From Centrapalus pauciflorus (Eukaryota; Streptophyta; Magnoliopsida; Asterales; Asteraceae), in NCBI GenBank assembly GCA_020465985.1, contig JAANYP010000734.1, forward strand, positions 1 through 64,000: DNA of 64,000 nt. Reading direction: 5' to 3'. Each line of letters begins with the position of its first letter. The first letter of the stretch is position 1. This document shows positions 54,418 to 64,000 of this stretch, piece by piece. The notes beneath the pieces were generated by a model. That model was not told where the DNA came from. It worked only from the letters and a program-made list of their open reading frames with translations, and did not search any database. The position numbers and the translations under genes were made by a program.

Positions 54418-55717
54418 ATGGACAACAGTGCAGCCAGTTCCTCCTCTTACTATGACAATGGTTCAATGGCCAAACCCCCCAAATTCAATCATCAATTCTA
54501 TTTTACTAGAAGAAAAGAGAGAAACATACATAAAACATGCAAAGCTTCAAAAGATTGTTGACTCTTGGTGCCAATCTGCACAAAAAGTCAGCCATTGCAT
54601 CAGTCAACAGATTCCTGCACAAATCCAAGCCTATCCTGGAGGGGATCTTGACAAAGCAGCTTCTATTGTTGAGGTAAATAATCTGAAAAATGACTTATAA
54701 ACTCTTGGTGAGCTTCCCAGCACTTTCATCCAGAAAGTGAATGGTAAGATAATCTCAACAAACAGGTTTGTCAGGCCTCAAAATACTGACAGCTTGTGTG
54801 AAAAAGCTACAAAAGCTGATATTGGAATGTGTTCTCCATCAAATCAGTCTGCTAAGTGCTCAGCTGGTTCACACAAGCAAAAGAAAGGAAAACAAGCTCA
54901 AGATGCAGCTGTGGACTCTAAACCTGTTGACAAAACAGGCTCTGGGTCTAAAGTTGATGGTAAGAGACCTGTTAATCCTTTTGATGCTGATCATTTTGAG
55001 AAAAAGTTTTCAAAAGGTAAGCAACCTGCTTTCAACAGGGGTAAGTCTCATGTTGGAAGTAAATCTGCTGTGATTTCAAATAAGTTTTTAAATCATAGTG
55101 GAAAATTGGTTATAAATGAAGGTAAGTCTTTTAAAACCAAAAGCAGTGATTATGTTGATAGGCAACATCCATCATGTCTCAGTAAGGGCAAAGGCAAAGC
55201 CATTGCTCAACCTGAGAAATTTAGGAATAAGTTTCCCAAACCTGTGGAAGGTCAAAAGCCAATCAAACTTCTTGTATTTGATATCTGTCCTCCCAAAAAG
55301 AGGAAAGAAGATACAGGCAAAGCTGTTGCCATTGTGCCTTCCACCCAAACTGTTGATTCTTCTAAAAACTGTAATAAGTTTGCTAAACCTGCTAAAAGAA
55401 TCAACAAAAATAACTCAGAATATGTTTCTGGAGGCTCTTCTTCCAAAAAGGCTAAAAAGAGAAAATGCTACAAGTGTGGGAAGAAGACACATATGGGCAA
55501 AGACTGTCCTGAAACTGAGGACATGAGGCCTGTTGAGTCTGCTAGTTCTATCATTGTAAAAACAAGCAGTGTTGGAAGTAACACAGTCAATGAGGATGGT
55601 ATCCAAGCTGATACTATCCAAATAGAAAATATTAGTGTGGATATCATTGGTCCATCAACAAATGTTGATGAAGTAGGAGAACTCATCCCTATGATGAGTT
55701 CCCCTAAAAATAACTAA
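54418..55717 (+). pseudogene. Copia-2 gag, shortened
   Basis: ATG at 54418 opens MDNSAASSSSYYDNGSMAKP and shifts frame within about 90 bases. The neighbouring frame continues through SCHCISQQIPAQIQ-like family text (54540-54700), a TAA, and then a 326-codon open stretch (54737-55717). The usual gag core between the N-terminus and this point is missing, so an internal deletion is likely. The second stretch is Lys/Ser-rich and contains a CCHC knuckle, CYKCGKKTHMGKDC, at 55468-55509. It ends TAA 55715-55717; CTCTGCAG|G, like a 3' splice site, follows to 55740 and pol begins there in another frame. Confidence 0.72.
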
Positions 55718-55740
55718 TATTTTCCCATGACACTCTGCAG

Positions 55741-57840
55741 GACAAACAACCATCCCAGGTTTGGTACTTGGACAGTGGCTGCTCAGGATATATGATAGGT
55801 TGTAAGGACCTGCTGAGTGATCTCAGGCCTGAAAAAGGGTCATAAGTCACATTTGGTGACAATGTACATGGATCCACAGAAGGATATGGAACTCTTCAAG
55901 TTGGTGCTGCTGTATTCAAAAGGGTAGCCTATGTGTCTGGGCTAAAATATAATCTTGTAAGCATAAGTCAACTGTGTGATGTTGGCTACAAGGTTAACTT
56001 TGATGAGCACCTGGGTTACATATTAGATCCCCAAGGCAAAGTTGTGTTGTGTGCACAACGGAAGAAAGGTGTATATGTTGTGGACATGAAATCTGCTGAT
56101 CCCACAACTGAAACATGCTTTATCTCAAGAAGCAATGCAAACTTGAACTCATTATGGCACAAAAGGCTATCACACCTGAACTTCAAGAATATCAACAAAC
56201 TCTGTAAGAAAGAGTTGGTAACAGGTTTGCCTTCTATAACCTTTGTTAAGGATAAACTCTGCACAACTTGTGAGAAAGGCAAGCAGAGAAAATCAACTTT
56301 TAAATCTAAGCACAATTTCTCTATTGATACTCCTCTCTTCTTAATCCACATGGACTTGTTTGGACCAGTCAGTGTCCCAAGTCTAAGAGGAAGAAGATAC
56401 ACTCTAGTAATGGTTGATGAGTTCTCCAGGTTTACATGGGTGATCTTTCTGAAGAGCAAAGGAGAGGCTGCTAGAGAAATCATTGGATTTATCAAAAAGA
56501 TGGAGATGCTGAACTCTGCTCAAGTAAAGCAGCTTAGAAGTGATCATGGTACTGAATTCAGAAACAGTACTCTTGAGAACTTCTGTGAAGAAAGAGGGAT
56601 CTCACAGAAATTTTCAGCAGTAAGAACTCCACAACAAAATGGAGTTGCTGAAAGGAGATACAGAACTCTCATTAAAGCTGCTAGAACCATGATGTGTGCA
56701 TCAGGTTTACCTTCATCATTCTGGGCTGAGGCTGTCAACACTGCCTGCTTCACCCAAAATAGATCATTGGTGGTGAAAAGGTTCAACAAGACTCCCTATG
56801 AGTTAATCAAAAGGAGAAGGCCAAACATTAGCAATTTCCATGTGTTTGGATGTCCCTGCTTCATTTTGATCAAAAGGGACCAACTGGCAAAGTTTGAACC
56901 CAAAGCTGATGAAGGTGTGTTTGTTGGATATTCTGATATCTCAAAAGCCTACAGAGTATACAATAACAAGAGAAAGGTGATAGATGAATCTATCAATGTC
57001 ACCTTTGAAGAGTCTAGGAGTGCCTCCACCAAAGCTGTTCCTCAATCAGTTTCAGGAGAGTTCAGCTTTGATGATCTCATGCATTCCATCAATGAAGAAA
57101 AGGACTCAAAAGCTTCCACTACATCTAGAGTGGAACCTTTTAATCATGATAGCCATGATGATGACTATGTTGATGCACCCTGTGTGAATAAGTGTACTGA
57201 CATAATCATAACATCATGTCCTGAACCAATCAATGCTGATTTTCTTGGATCCTCTGCTGGTGTGTTCAACAATGGAGAGTCATGTTCAACAAGTGAACAG
57301 ACTCAAGATAACAGTATGTCTGAAAATCTTGAAAGCTGCTCAACAGGACATGTTGAAGATGCAAATAACTCAGTAGAATCGTCATTGAATCATGATCCTA
57401 AGTGGATCAGGTGTCACCCAAATGATCAAATAATTGGTGACATCAACAAAGGGGTGCAAACAAGATGGGACAACTTAGGAAACTTTTGTATGTTTTCTAG
57501 CTTTGTGTCCCAAATGGAGTCTAAGAAAGTGGATGAAGCACTGAAAGATGCCAATTGGATCACTTCCATGCAAGAAGAGCTCAATGAGTTTGAGAGAAAC
57601 AAAGTATGGAAGTTGGTCCCTGCTCCTAAAGGAAAAACAATAATTGGCACCAAATGGGTTTTCATGAACAAAATGGATGAGCAAGGTCATGTTATTAGAA
57701 ATAAGGCAAGACTGGTTGCTCAGGGCTATAGACAGGAAGAAGACATTCACTATGATGAAACATTTGCTCCTGTGGCTAGGTTAGAGGTAATTCGTTTGTC
57801 TCTAGCCTATGCTTCCTACAAGAGTATGAAGGTATTTTAA
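55741..57840 (+). pseudogene. Copia-2 protease, integrase and RT N-terminus
   Basis: Protease WYLDSGCSGYMIG (D-S-G kept), a TAA at about 55842, then an open frame from 55843 to 57840. GAG-pre-integrase finger LWHKRLSHLNFKNIN and CTTCEKGKQ. Integrase core HMDLFGP (Asp), LRSDHGTEFRN (Asp) and NGVAERRYRTLIKAAR (Glu): the triad is intact. Then ADEGVFVGYS, a variable acidic linker, and RT: ITSMQEELNEFERNKVWKLV, GTKWVFMNKMDE, ARLVAQGYRQEE, YDETFAPVARLEVIR. It stops at TAA 57838-57840, just before MDVKSAFLNGK, where relatives have Gln (CAA to TAA inferred). Confidence 0.9.
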
Positions 57841-58293
57841 ATGGATGTAAAGAGTGCATTTTTGAATGGAAAGCTGCAAGAAGAAGTGTATGTCAAGAAG
57901 CCTCCAGGTTTTGAAAATGAACATCATCCAGGTTTTGTCTATAAGTTGGACAAAGCCCTCTATGGTCTAAAACAAGCCCCTAGAGCCTGGTTTGACACTC
58001 TAACTGATTTCCTTATGAGCAATGGTTATTCCAGAGGTAAAGTGGATACCACATTGTTCATAAAGAAGGTGAAGTCTGATATTATGCTTGTTCAAATTTA
58101 TGTGGATGACATAATATTTGGATCTACTAATGAGCAGTTATGCAAGAATTTTTCACTACTCATGAAATCAAAATATGAAATGAGTATGATGGGAGAACTT
58201 ACTTTCTTTTTAGGATTACAGATTAAACAAACCTCAAATGGAATTTTTCATAAATCAAAGAAAGTACACTTTAGATCTTTTGAAAAAGTTTAA
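57841..58293 (+). pseudogene. Copia-2 RT catalytic part
   Basis: Continues the RT frame after the stop: MDVKSAFLNGKLQEEVYVKK (catalytic Asp), ALYGLKQAPRAWFDT, VQIYVDDIIFGSTNEQL (YVDD), MGELTFFLGLQIKQ. A one-base frame change near 58260 leads to a stop at 58291-58293. Confidence 0.9.
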
Positions 58294-58324
58294 ATTTGAT
58301 TAAAGTTCTCCTATCAAAACCCCA

Positions 58325-58793
58325 ATGGCAACCAATGTAAAGTTGGATGCAGATGCCAGTGGCAAAGCTGTTTCAGTAACAGCTTTCAGAGGCATGTTTG
58401 GGAGCTTGATATATTTAACTGCTAGTAGACCAGATATTATGTTTGCTACCTTTTTATGTGCTAGGTTTCAAGCTGATCCTAAAGAATCACATCTAGCTGC
58501 TGTAAAAAGAATCTTCAGATATCTTAAGGGTACACCAGGTTTGGGTCTTTGGTATCCCAAAGACTCTAGTCTTGAGCTAACAGGAAATTCAAATTCTGAT
58601 TTTGTAGGTTGCAGACTAGACAGAAAAAGCACAACAGGTGGATGTCAACTCCTCGATGGTAAGTTGATAAGTTGGTGTAGCAAGAAGCAGAACTCAATTT
58701 CTACTTCCACTGCTGAAGCTGAGTATATTGCTGCTAGAAGCTGCTGTAGGCAGATTCTATGGATGCAGCGTCAGCTTGAAGACTATGAACTTG
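58325..58793 (+). pseudogene. Copia-2 RNase H, truncated by Copia-3
   Basis: RT thumb and RNase H: SLIYLTASRPDIMFATFLCA, HLAAVKRIFRYLKGTPGLGL, then GNSNSDFVGCRLDRKSTTG, where the first catalytic Asp of the usual SDSDF appears as Asn, and STAEAEYIAARSC with its Glu. It breaks off in LWMQRQLEDYEL where the LTR of Copia-3 begins (58794). Confidence 0.9.
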
Positions 58794-59919
58794 TGTAGGT
58801 CCCGAGAGGTTCCCAAAGTATATAGCTTCAAGCTGTAGAGGGGGGGTGAATACAGCTATTTAAAAACTACACACTATTTTCTCAATGTTTGTATGTATTA
58901 TCAACACATTGTTAATTACAAACAAGCTTGAATGCGGAAAGGTTCAAGCTGAGATGACAGATACAACAGTATGTTCACTAGTTTAAGACAGACTTAAGCT
59001 AGTTTACAATGAATACACTCACTAAGAAGCACTCACTGTGTTTACAAGACTCAGAGGGACAGCTTATGTAGAACAGCTTAGACACAAAGAAACTGTATTA
59101 CACAGACAGGCTTGCATGCATGAAAAACACACTTGCACGTTCACTCTTGGCTTCAGCACTTAGCTTTTTTTGGCTTAATCTTTCTGACCTTAGAAGCTTC
59201 CTTTTATACTCACTCAGAGGATCTAAGAGAAGTTTCTTCATTGGATGGAATGAAAAAGGGGAAGTCTTGTTGAAAAGACAACATAACCTTTTCTGCACTT
59301 TCTGAAAAGCAGACTTGTCTTCTTGTGTGCAGAACTTTTGTCTTTTCACTATGTCTACTGTTGCATTGCCTTTAACTAAATAAGGAATGTCAACTTTGCG
59401 TCTTTCTTCCCTGTAAAGGCCTATTTTGATATAAGAAAAAGGTCTGTCACCCTTTTTCAAATAACCTTTTGTCTTCATGTAACAGAACAGCTTGGGCAGG
59501 CTGAGCAGTTTTGATTTCCACTTTGGCTTCGACTTTGTAAACTGATCTTGTAGCCAAAAACATTACATGAGGACATGGAAACACATTCCATAAAGTGTTT
59601 AGCCTATTCACAAAGAACAGGTTCTGTTCACAAAGAACAGAACACTTGTAAACTGCCCAAGCTGCTCATCAGTGTAGGGCAGCGCAGACAGTTTATGTCC
59701 AGCCTGTTCAGCAGACTGAACAGCTTGAGCAAAACTGTCTTTGTTGCAACATATGCAACTCATAGAACAGCTTTAGGCTGATATTGCAAATCATTTTCAG
59801 GTTTCAATAAGGCATATAACAGGGCTTAAATTCAACCTTCAAAAGCATCAACAGGTTTGATTAATAATCTCCCCCTCAGATGCAGAGCAGGTTTGACTGA
59901 GGCCTTTTTGTGCCTAACA
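58794..59919 (-). repeat. Copia-3 3' LTR
   Basis: 1126 bp. On the minus strand it starts TGTTAGGCAC at 59919 and ends GACCTACA at 58794. It is homologous to 53249-54365 in reverse, forming an inverted repeat of about 1.1 kb with a 4.4-kb spacer. Divergence is visible (many substitutions and small indels). Confidence 0.88.
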
Positions 59920-59930
59920 ATCTCCCCCTA
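59920..59930 (-). promoter_or_regulatory. Copia-3 polypurine tract
   Basis: The minus strand reads TAGGGGGAGAT, directly before the LTR. Confidence 0.85.
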
Positions 59931-60266
59931 TTTGCAATAACCAGTCTAAGCTGACCTTATCAAAAGTCACTATATATTTTTACAGTACATTTGTTGAAAT
60001 AGAATTACAACATCAACATAAAGTAAAAGATCAGTTTATATATATACTGATTTTTTATTACATTAGAACAACACATGTTCTTACAAAAGTACAACTAATG
60101 TACTGATGTATATTACAACTAATGTAAAAGAGAAAATTACAACATATGTAAATAAAGTACAACTAATGTACATTGGACTGTTTTTGTTGGGAGCAGAAAA
60201 TGGTAAGTCTGTCCAACTAATGGACAGCTTCCATTCTTCACCTGCCCAGATGGCAGATGGACATCA
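59931..60266 (-). other. Copia-3 sequence between aORF and PPT
   Basis: AT-rich, no ORF. The phrase ACAACTAATGTA occurs three times (about 60089, 60115 and 60161). Confidence 0.5.
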
Positions 60267-63200
60267 TTACTCTGGAGGGGGAACCTGAAACATCTTTTCC
60301 AGCTCTTCCCTTATATCCTCAAGTTCTTGAACTTCACTTCCTATTATCATGAACTTGGGATCATCAAGTTCACCTCTTTCAAAGAAGCCTCTGAGCTGAT
60401 CCCAGACGGCTGCTCTCCACTTACTGGACTGCCTGAATGAAACTGCAAGTCTGAAGGCCACAAGTTGTGTCAGATCCACTTTGTATAGATCTGAAGCTCT
60501 TTGAAAGCATTTCTTCTGAGTTAAGGGATCTATAAAAAATGCCCCCAGCTCAGGCTCTTCAATAATCTTGCCGTCTTCAAATTCTATTCCACTAGGCAGG
60601 CTGTGATCAACTCCCTTCATTTCAATGGCATAATCGCCTTGTTCAATCAGTGCAAGGAGTACTTCCATTTCAGTGTCCTTCCTTGTCCTCCTGGCCTTAA
60701 TTTTTGGATGTGTCACAAAGACACCTTCACTTACTTCTTTGGAGATCAGGCCAAGGTTCTTTACTCTCTCCATTAGTTTCTTGACATATGCCCTGATTGT
60801 CTTAGCCATTTCTGACTTTGATTCACTCAGAGCAACTGCCAGCTCAATCCATTCTCTGTACCCCATCAGTGCTACGTCAGTGTAGTCATATGTTTCTAAT
60901 TCTGGGCCTGCTGCACCCATCCTTGTTATTTTCAACATCCACTGACTGCATTTTCTTGATATAGGGACAGCTTTGACAATTGCTTCCTTGGCAAGCCTTC
61001 TTTCAGCAACATCTTGAAATTTTTTCTTTGCCAGGTTATCAAAATGGAACTGAGCTCTTGCATGAGGCACTGTAGGCTTGGTCACTGAGACCATAGTACC
61101 TTTTTCCTTTTCTGCTTCCTTCTCCCCTGCTGATCCCTTAGCAGCTTCCAATATTTTCTTTTGCACTTCCAGAGTAGACATTTTAACTTTCTTTGCTTCT
61201 TGAAGTGCAAATGATTTAGCAGCTTTGGCATATTCTTCTTCTTTTCTAAGAACTTCCTGGGCTTGAAGCTGTTTTTTCTCTAAACTCAAAATATTTGTGC
61301 ATAGAAAGACCCATTTCATTGGCCCTGGCTTTGTGAAATTGGATTTCTGCTGCTTTCTGCTGTTGAGGATCAGTTGCTGCTATTCCTTTACCCTTAGCTG
61401 CTGTAGTGACAGCAGCTTCAGGACTTTCCTCCTCCTCCTCTTCTTCTTCTTCTAAGATCAGATGCCTCCTTCTGCTGCTTGGCCTGTCCTCAGGAATAGT
61501 TTCCTCCCCCTTAGACTGAGCAGGGATTGGAGACTCAACTTGAGTAGACTGAGCAGCATGGGAGGCACCCTCCAGTGTACCTGTTGAAGCTCCTACTTGT
61601 TGACCAGTTTGTGCTGTAGGCACTGATTTCTCCTTAGGAGAAGAAGTTTTCTCCCCCTTAGACTTAGTCTTAGAGGCAGACGACTTCTCCCCCTTTGAAG
61701 GAGATGGACCAGCACCTTCAACACCCGGTCTGCCTGAAGACACAAAGTCATCAGGCTTGCCAGCAGGTTTAGCAGCAGGCCTGGGGCCAACAAGGCTATT
61801 CACTAAGAATGCCAAGTTGTCCTTCACCTCTACAAGCTTGGTAAGACAGGAATTAAGAGAAGAGGATTGTGTATCAGCAAGGGAGGTCAGCTTAACAAGG
61901 TGTTCCCTATCAGACTCAGTGAACAGCAAACTTTGAAGCTGTGCAAGATGTAATTCGAGAGAATCTTGCACATCAGCAAGGTTTGATGACACAGAATTTG
62001 AAAGTGAGCTAATAAGAGTGTTCAAGCTGGCCAAAGTAGTAGGAAGAGTAGAATTGCAAGAAGTGAGGAGAGATGACAGCTGTTGAGAAATAGTTGTTAT
62101 TGAGGACACAGAGTCCTGTTGCAGTGAAAGAATGGAGGAGAGGGAGGTGGACACATTTTGCAGCTGTGCAGTGAGTGCTAACAGCTGTTGAGAATTATCT
62201 GTTTGTGGAGTGGTAGGGAAGGAGTCTTTGAACGAATCAAAGAATCCCTTAAGTTGTTCAGACACAGAGTCTGAAATAATAGAGGGTAGAGAGGTCATGG
62301 CAGTTTCTAAAGAACCAACTTTGTTGGTCAGCAGAGAAAGTTGATCCTTCAAAGGCAGGTCTTTAGGAGATGGAGGTGTATGGGTTGACTGTTTAGATTG
62401 GGTAGATGGAGAAGATGATGATGAGGCTGGTGTATGAGGATGTGATGGAGAGGGAATAGGAACATTTGAAAGAAGCTCCATAGCTTGGGCAAAAGTAATG
62501 TGGCCCAGCTTGGAGGGGTCAAAGGGTCCTTCAGCAGCGGCTGTAGCTGCATCACCAGGAAGAGAGGTTGATGTTTGGGGTCTTTCAGATGCTGCTTGTG
62601 TTGCAACATCTTCATGAAGACCAGTGGTGGTTCCCTCTGCAGTGCCTTGGTTTAAAAGCACCTCATCATTGGGAGATGGGATATGCATTTCAACATCAGC
62701 AGTGGTGAAACCTGCTGATGGAGTTTGCATGGAGGGAGCAGCCTCACCAGAGGGATGGTATGATCCCTGAGGTTCATCAGCTTGGGTTGTTGGTCCCTCA
62801 GCAGTTGTTTGGTGTAGAACAGCTGTATCATGGGGAGCAGAAGTTGAAGGCTGATCTGCTGATTGGTCTAGACCAGCAGGTTTGACACCTTGTGCAGACT
62901 CAGGGTGTGAAGAACTTTGAGTGGGGGACAGTGTGGACGCAGTGTGGAGTGGAGAGGGCTCCTGTCTTTCAATATCCTCAGCCTGTTGGGAGGCTGGGAT
63001 AGTTCATGTGGCTATCTCCGTTTGTACAACTGGTTCCTGTTGGGAGGAACCAGAGGGTCTAGGCTAACTCTGGGTAGACTCAGGTTGGAGTGAAGCATGC
63101 TCCAATTGGGCTGAACCTTCTCCCAATATAGGAGAGGCAGCAGGGGTTGCTTCTTTTACAACTGAACCCTGTTGGGAGGGAACAGAGGAGGTAGTTGTTT

Positions 63201-64000
63201 TGGCTGGTTTCTTTTTGGAGATGGATTTTCGTTGACAGTGAAAGGATGAAGTGGGTGATTGTGGAGAGGAGATGAGGGGTTCAGACTGGACAGGTTTTGA
63301 GACTGGGTCAGAAACAGGTGGGTTGGCCTGTTCCATAGTCTCAGGTGCCACAGAGGCACCAGCCACAGAGGCTTGAGGTTCAACGAATGAACCAGGGTGA
63401 GGAGCCTGCTCCCCCTCAGCCACAAAGGCTAGGGGTTCAGACTCAGACTGAGCTGTTTTGGCCTTCTTTTTCACAGGCCCAGCTTCAGCAGTTGCCAGGG
63501 TCCTCTTAACAAGTTTGGACCTGGCTTTGGATTTTCTTGTGGGAGCAGCAGCTTCTGGATCCACCCTCGCATCAGAGGGTCCTTCCACCAAACCTAACAA
63601 CCTCCTCATTTGTGTGGACAGAGGAGGCTCATTAGGTAGAACAGGGGTATAGAAAACTCTATTCCCTATGACAGGGAATGCAGCAGACTTAAGTAAAGGC
63701 TGAGAGTTGTATAGATGCTCACCACAGTGATGCTTGAAGATGAGGCTCAGAAACCTGGGATATCGGACAGCAGCTGGTCTTTGCTCTTGCTGCACCACGT
63801 TCCTCATGTTAAATATCCACTTAGCCATATCAATAGTAGTCCCATCCACCAGCTGTAGGACTATTGGGATTTCATCACGGCTCAGTTGGTCAAATGAACC
63901 AACTTTGCTGCTGAAGCTCATCATTACTGAAGCAAATAAGAAGCTGTAAGTGGGGGACAACTCCTTCCTGAATAAAGTAGCTCCAATTTTGGGTTCTGCT
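60267..64000 (-). pseudogene. Copia-3 additional ORF (aORF)
   Basis: Frame of more than 1200 codons, open at the window edge. The N-terminal domain (64000 to about 63600) reads GATLFRKELSPTYSFLF, LVDGTTIDMAKWIFNMRN, VRYPRFLSLIFKHH. A long Ser/Pro/Gln/Thr-rich region follows with TAG at 63066-63064 and TGA at 63006-63004, a coiled-coil part (about 62300-61800), an acidic run of 9 Glu, then a frameshift in an A6 run (minus strand, about 61272-61277). The C-terminal domain in the new frame (61319-60267) is helical and basic then acidic (LAKKKFQDVAERRLAKEAIV, ALMGYREWIELAVALSES, FFIDPLTQKKCFQRASDLYK). No signal peptide or membrane segment is visible. Its position behind pol matches the aORF of Copia-1. 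Function unknown. Confidence 0.75.

Larger units (their letters stand above)
53249..58793 (+). mobile_element. Copia-2, SIRE-like, 5' part
   Basis: Plus-strand Copia element: LTR (53249-54365), PBS, short gag, PR, IN, RT and most of RNase H, then cut at 58793 by Copia-3. Its 3' end lies outside the window beyond Copia-3. The 5' flank is CATAT. Copia-3 has the homologous LTR in opposite orientation, so both belong to one family, and by analogy the missing 3' part of Copia-2 may hold an aORF. The coding region has a few lesions: a gag frameshift and deletion, a stop in PR, a stop in RT, and a frameshift before RNase H. Confidence 0.9.
58794..64000 (-). mobile_element. Copia-3, SIRE-like, 3' part (right edge of window)
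   Basis: Minus-strand element of the same family as Copia-2, inserted in the RNase H of Copia-2. Seen here are its 3' LTR (58794-59919), PPT, a short non-coding stretch and a large aORF; pol and the 5' LTR lie beyond the window. The five bases left of it are ACTTG (58789-58793); the duplicate should be found beyond its other end. Confidence 0.88.

Noticed and set aside
61260..61290. Programmed slippage at the A6 run in the Copia-3 aORF
   Set aside because: The run is inside one continuous domain and no second downstream product is evident. Ordinary homopolymer indel preferred.

Overview
The window is intergenic plant DNA made almost entirely of nested LTR retrotransposons. I found no host gene, tRNA or rRNA gene, and nothing prokaryotic. 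A eudicot is most likely. The window holds Athila-like and chromodomain (Tekay-like) Ty3/Gypsy elements and SIRE-like Ty1/Copia elements. The two Copia families carry an additional ORF (aORF) downstream of pol, which I associate with asterid genomes; that placement is inference.

Layout, left to right. (1) 1-3741: minus-strand Athila-like element A1, cut by the window edge, with decayed gag/protease, PBS and one LTR. (2) 3742-3784 and 26853-35698: an old plus-strand chromodomain Gypsy (Tekay-A), split by insertions. (3) 3785-26847: Copia-1, inserted in the RNase H of Tekay-A (TSD TCGTT). It has gag, pol and a long aORF, all broken by stops. Its own RNase H is split by (4) 10943-21082: Athila-like A2 on the minus strand (TSD GATAG), nearly intact and young. 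(5) 29257-34440: a non-autonomous LTR element (LARD-like, with a coiled-coil gag-like ORF and no pol) inside the 3' LTR of Tekay-A. (6) 36029-48056: minus-strand Tekay-B (TSD TTATT), complete except for one frameshift in RT. Its left LTR holds (7) a 3.2-kb solo LTR, 36859-40059 (TSD GCTTT). Tekay-B itself sits in one arm of an AT-rich inverted repeat (about 48062-49398). (8) 49400-53248: AT-rich sequence with two Helitron-like 3' ends and an old LTR-like remnant with a large microsatellite. (9) 53249-58793: SIRE-like Copia-2 on the plus strand, cut in its RNase H by (10) 58794-64000: Copia-3 of the same family on the minus strand, showing its 3' LTR, PPT and a large aORF that runs off the window.

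Exact target-site duplications give the order of insertion: Tekay-A is older than A1 and Copia-1, Copia-1 is older than A2, Tekay-B is older than the solo LTR, and Copia-2 is older than Copia-3. LTR divergence judged by eye agrees (A2 under 1%, Tekay-B about 1-2%, Copia-1 about 2.5%, LARD about 4%).

The least expected signal is in the non-coding parts of these elements. Several unrelated families carry repeated short hairpins whose stems change sequence while pairing is kept: five in tandem in the LARD (31916-32125), three with GTAA loops in Copia-1 (21865-22017), four TACCGAAACC hairpins in the solo LTR, two TTCGAATCT hairpins in each Tekay-B LTR, and two hairpin plus polypurine-tract modules in A2. 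A second theme is a 3'-splice-site-like TGCAG|G just after the gag stop in three elements, and a similar acceptor just before the aORF start of Copia-1. All coordinates were read by eye without alignment software.
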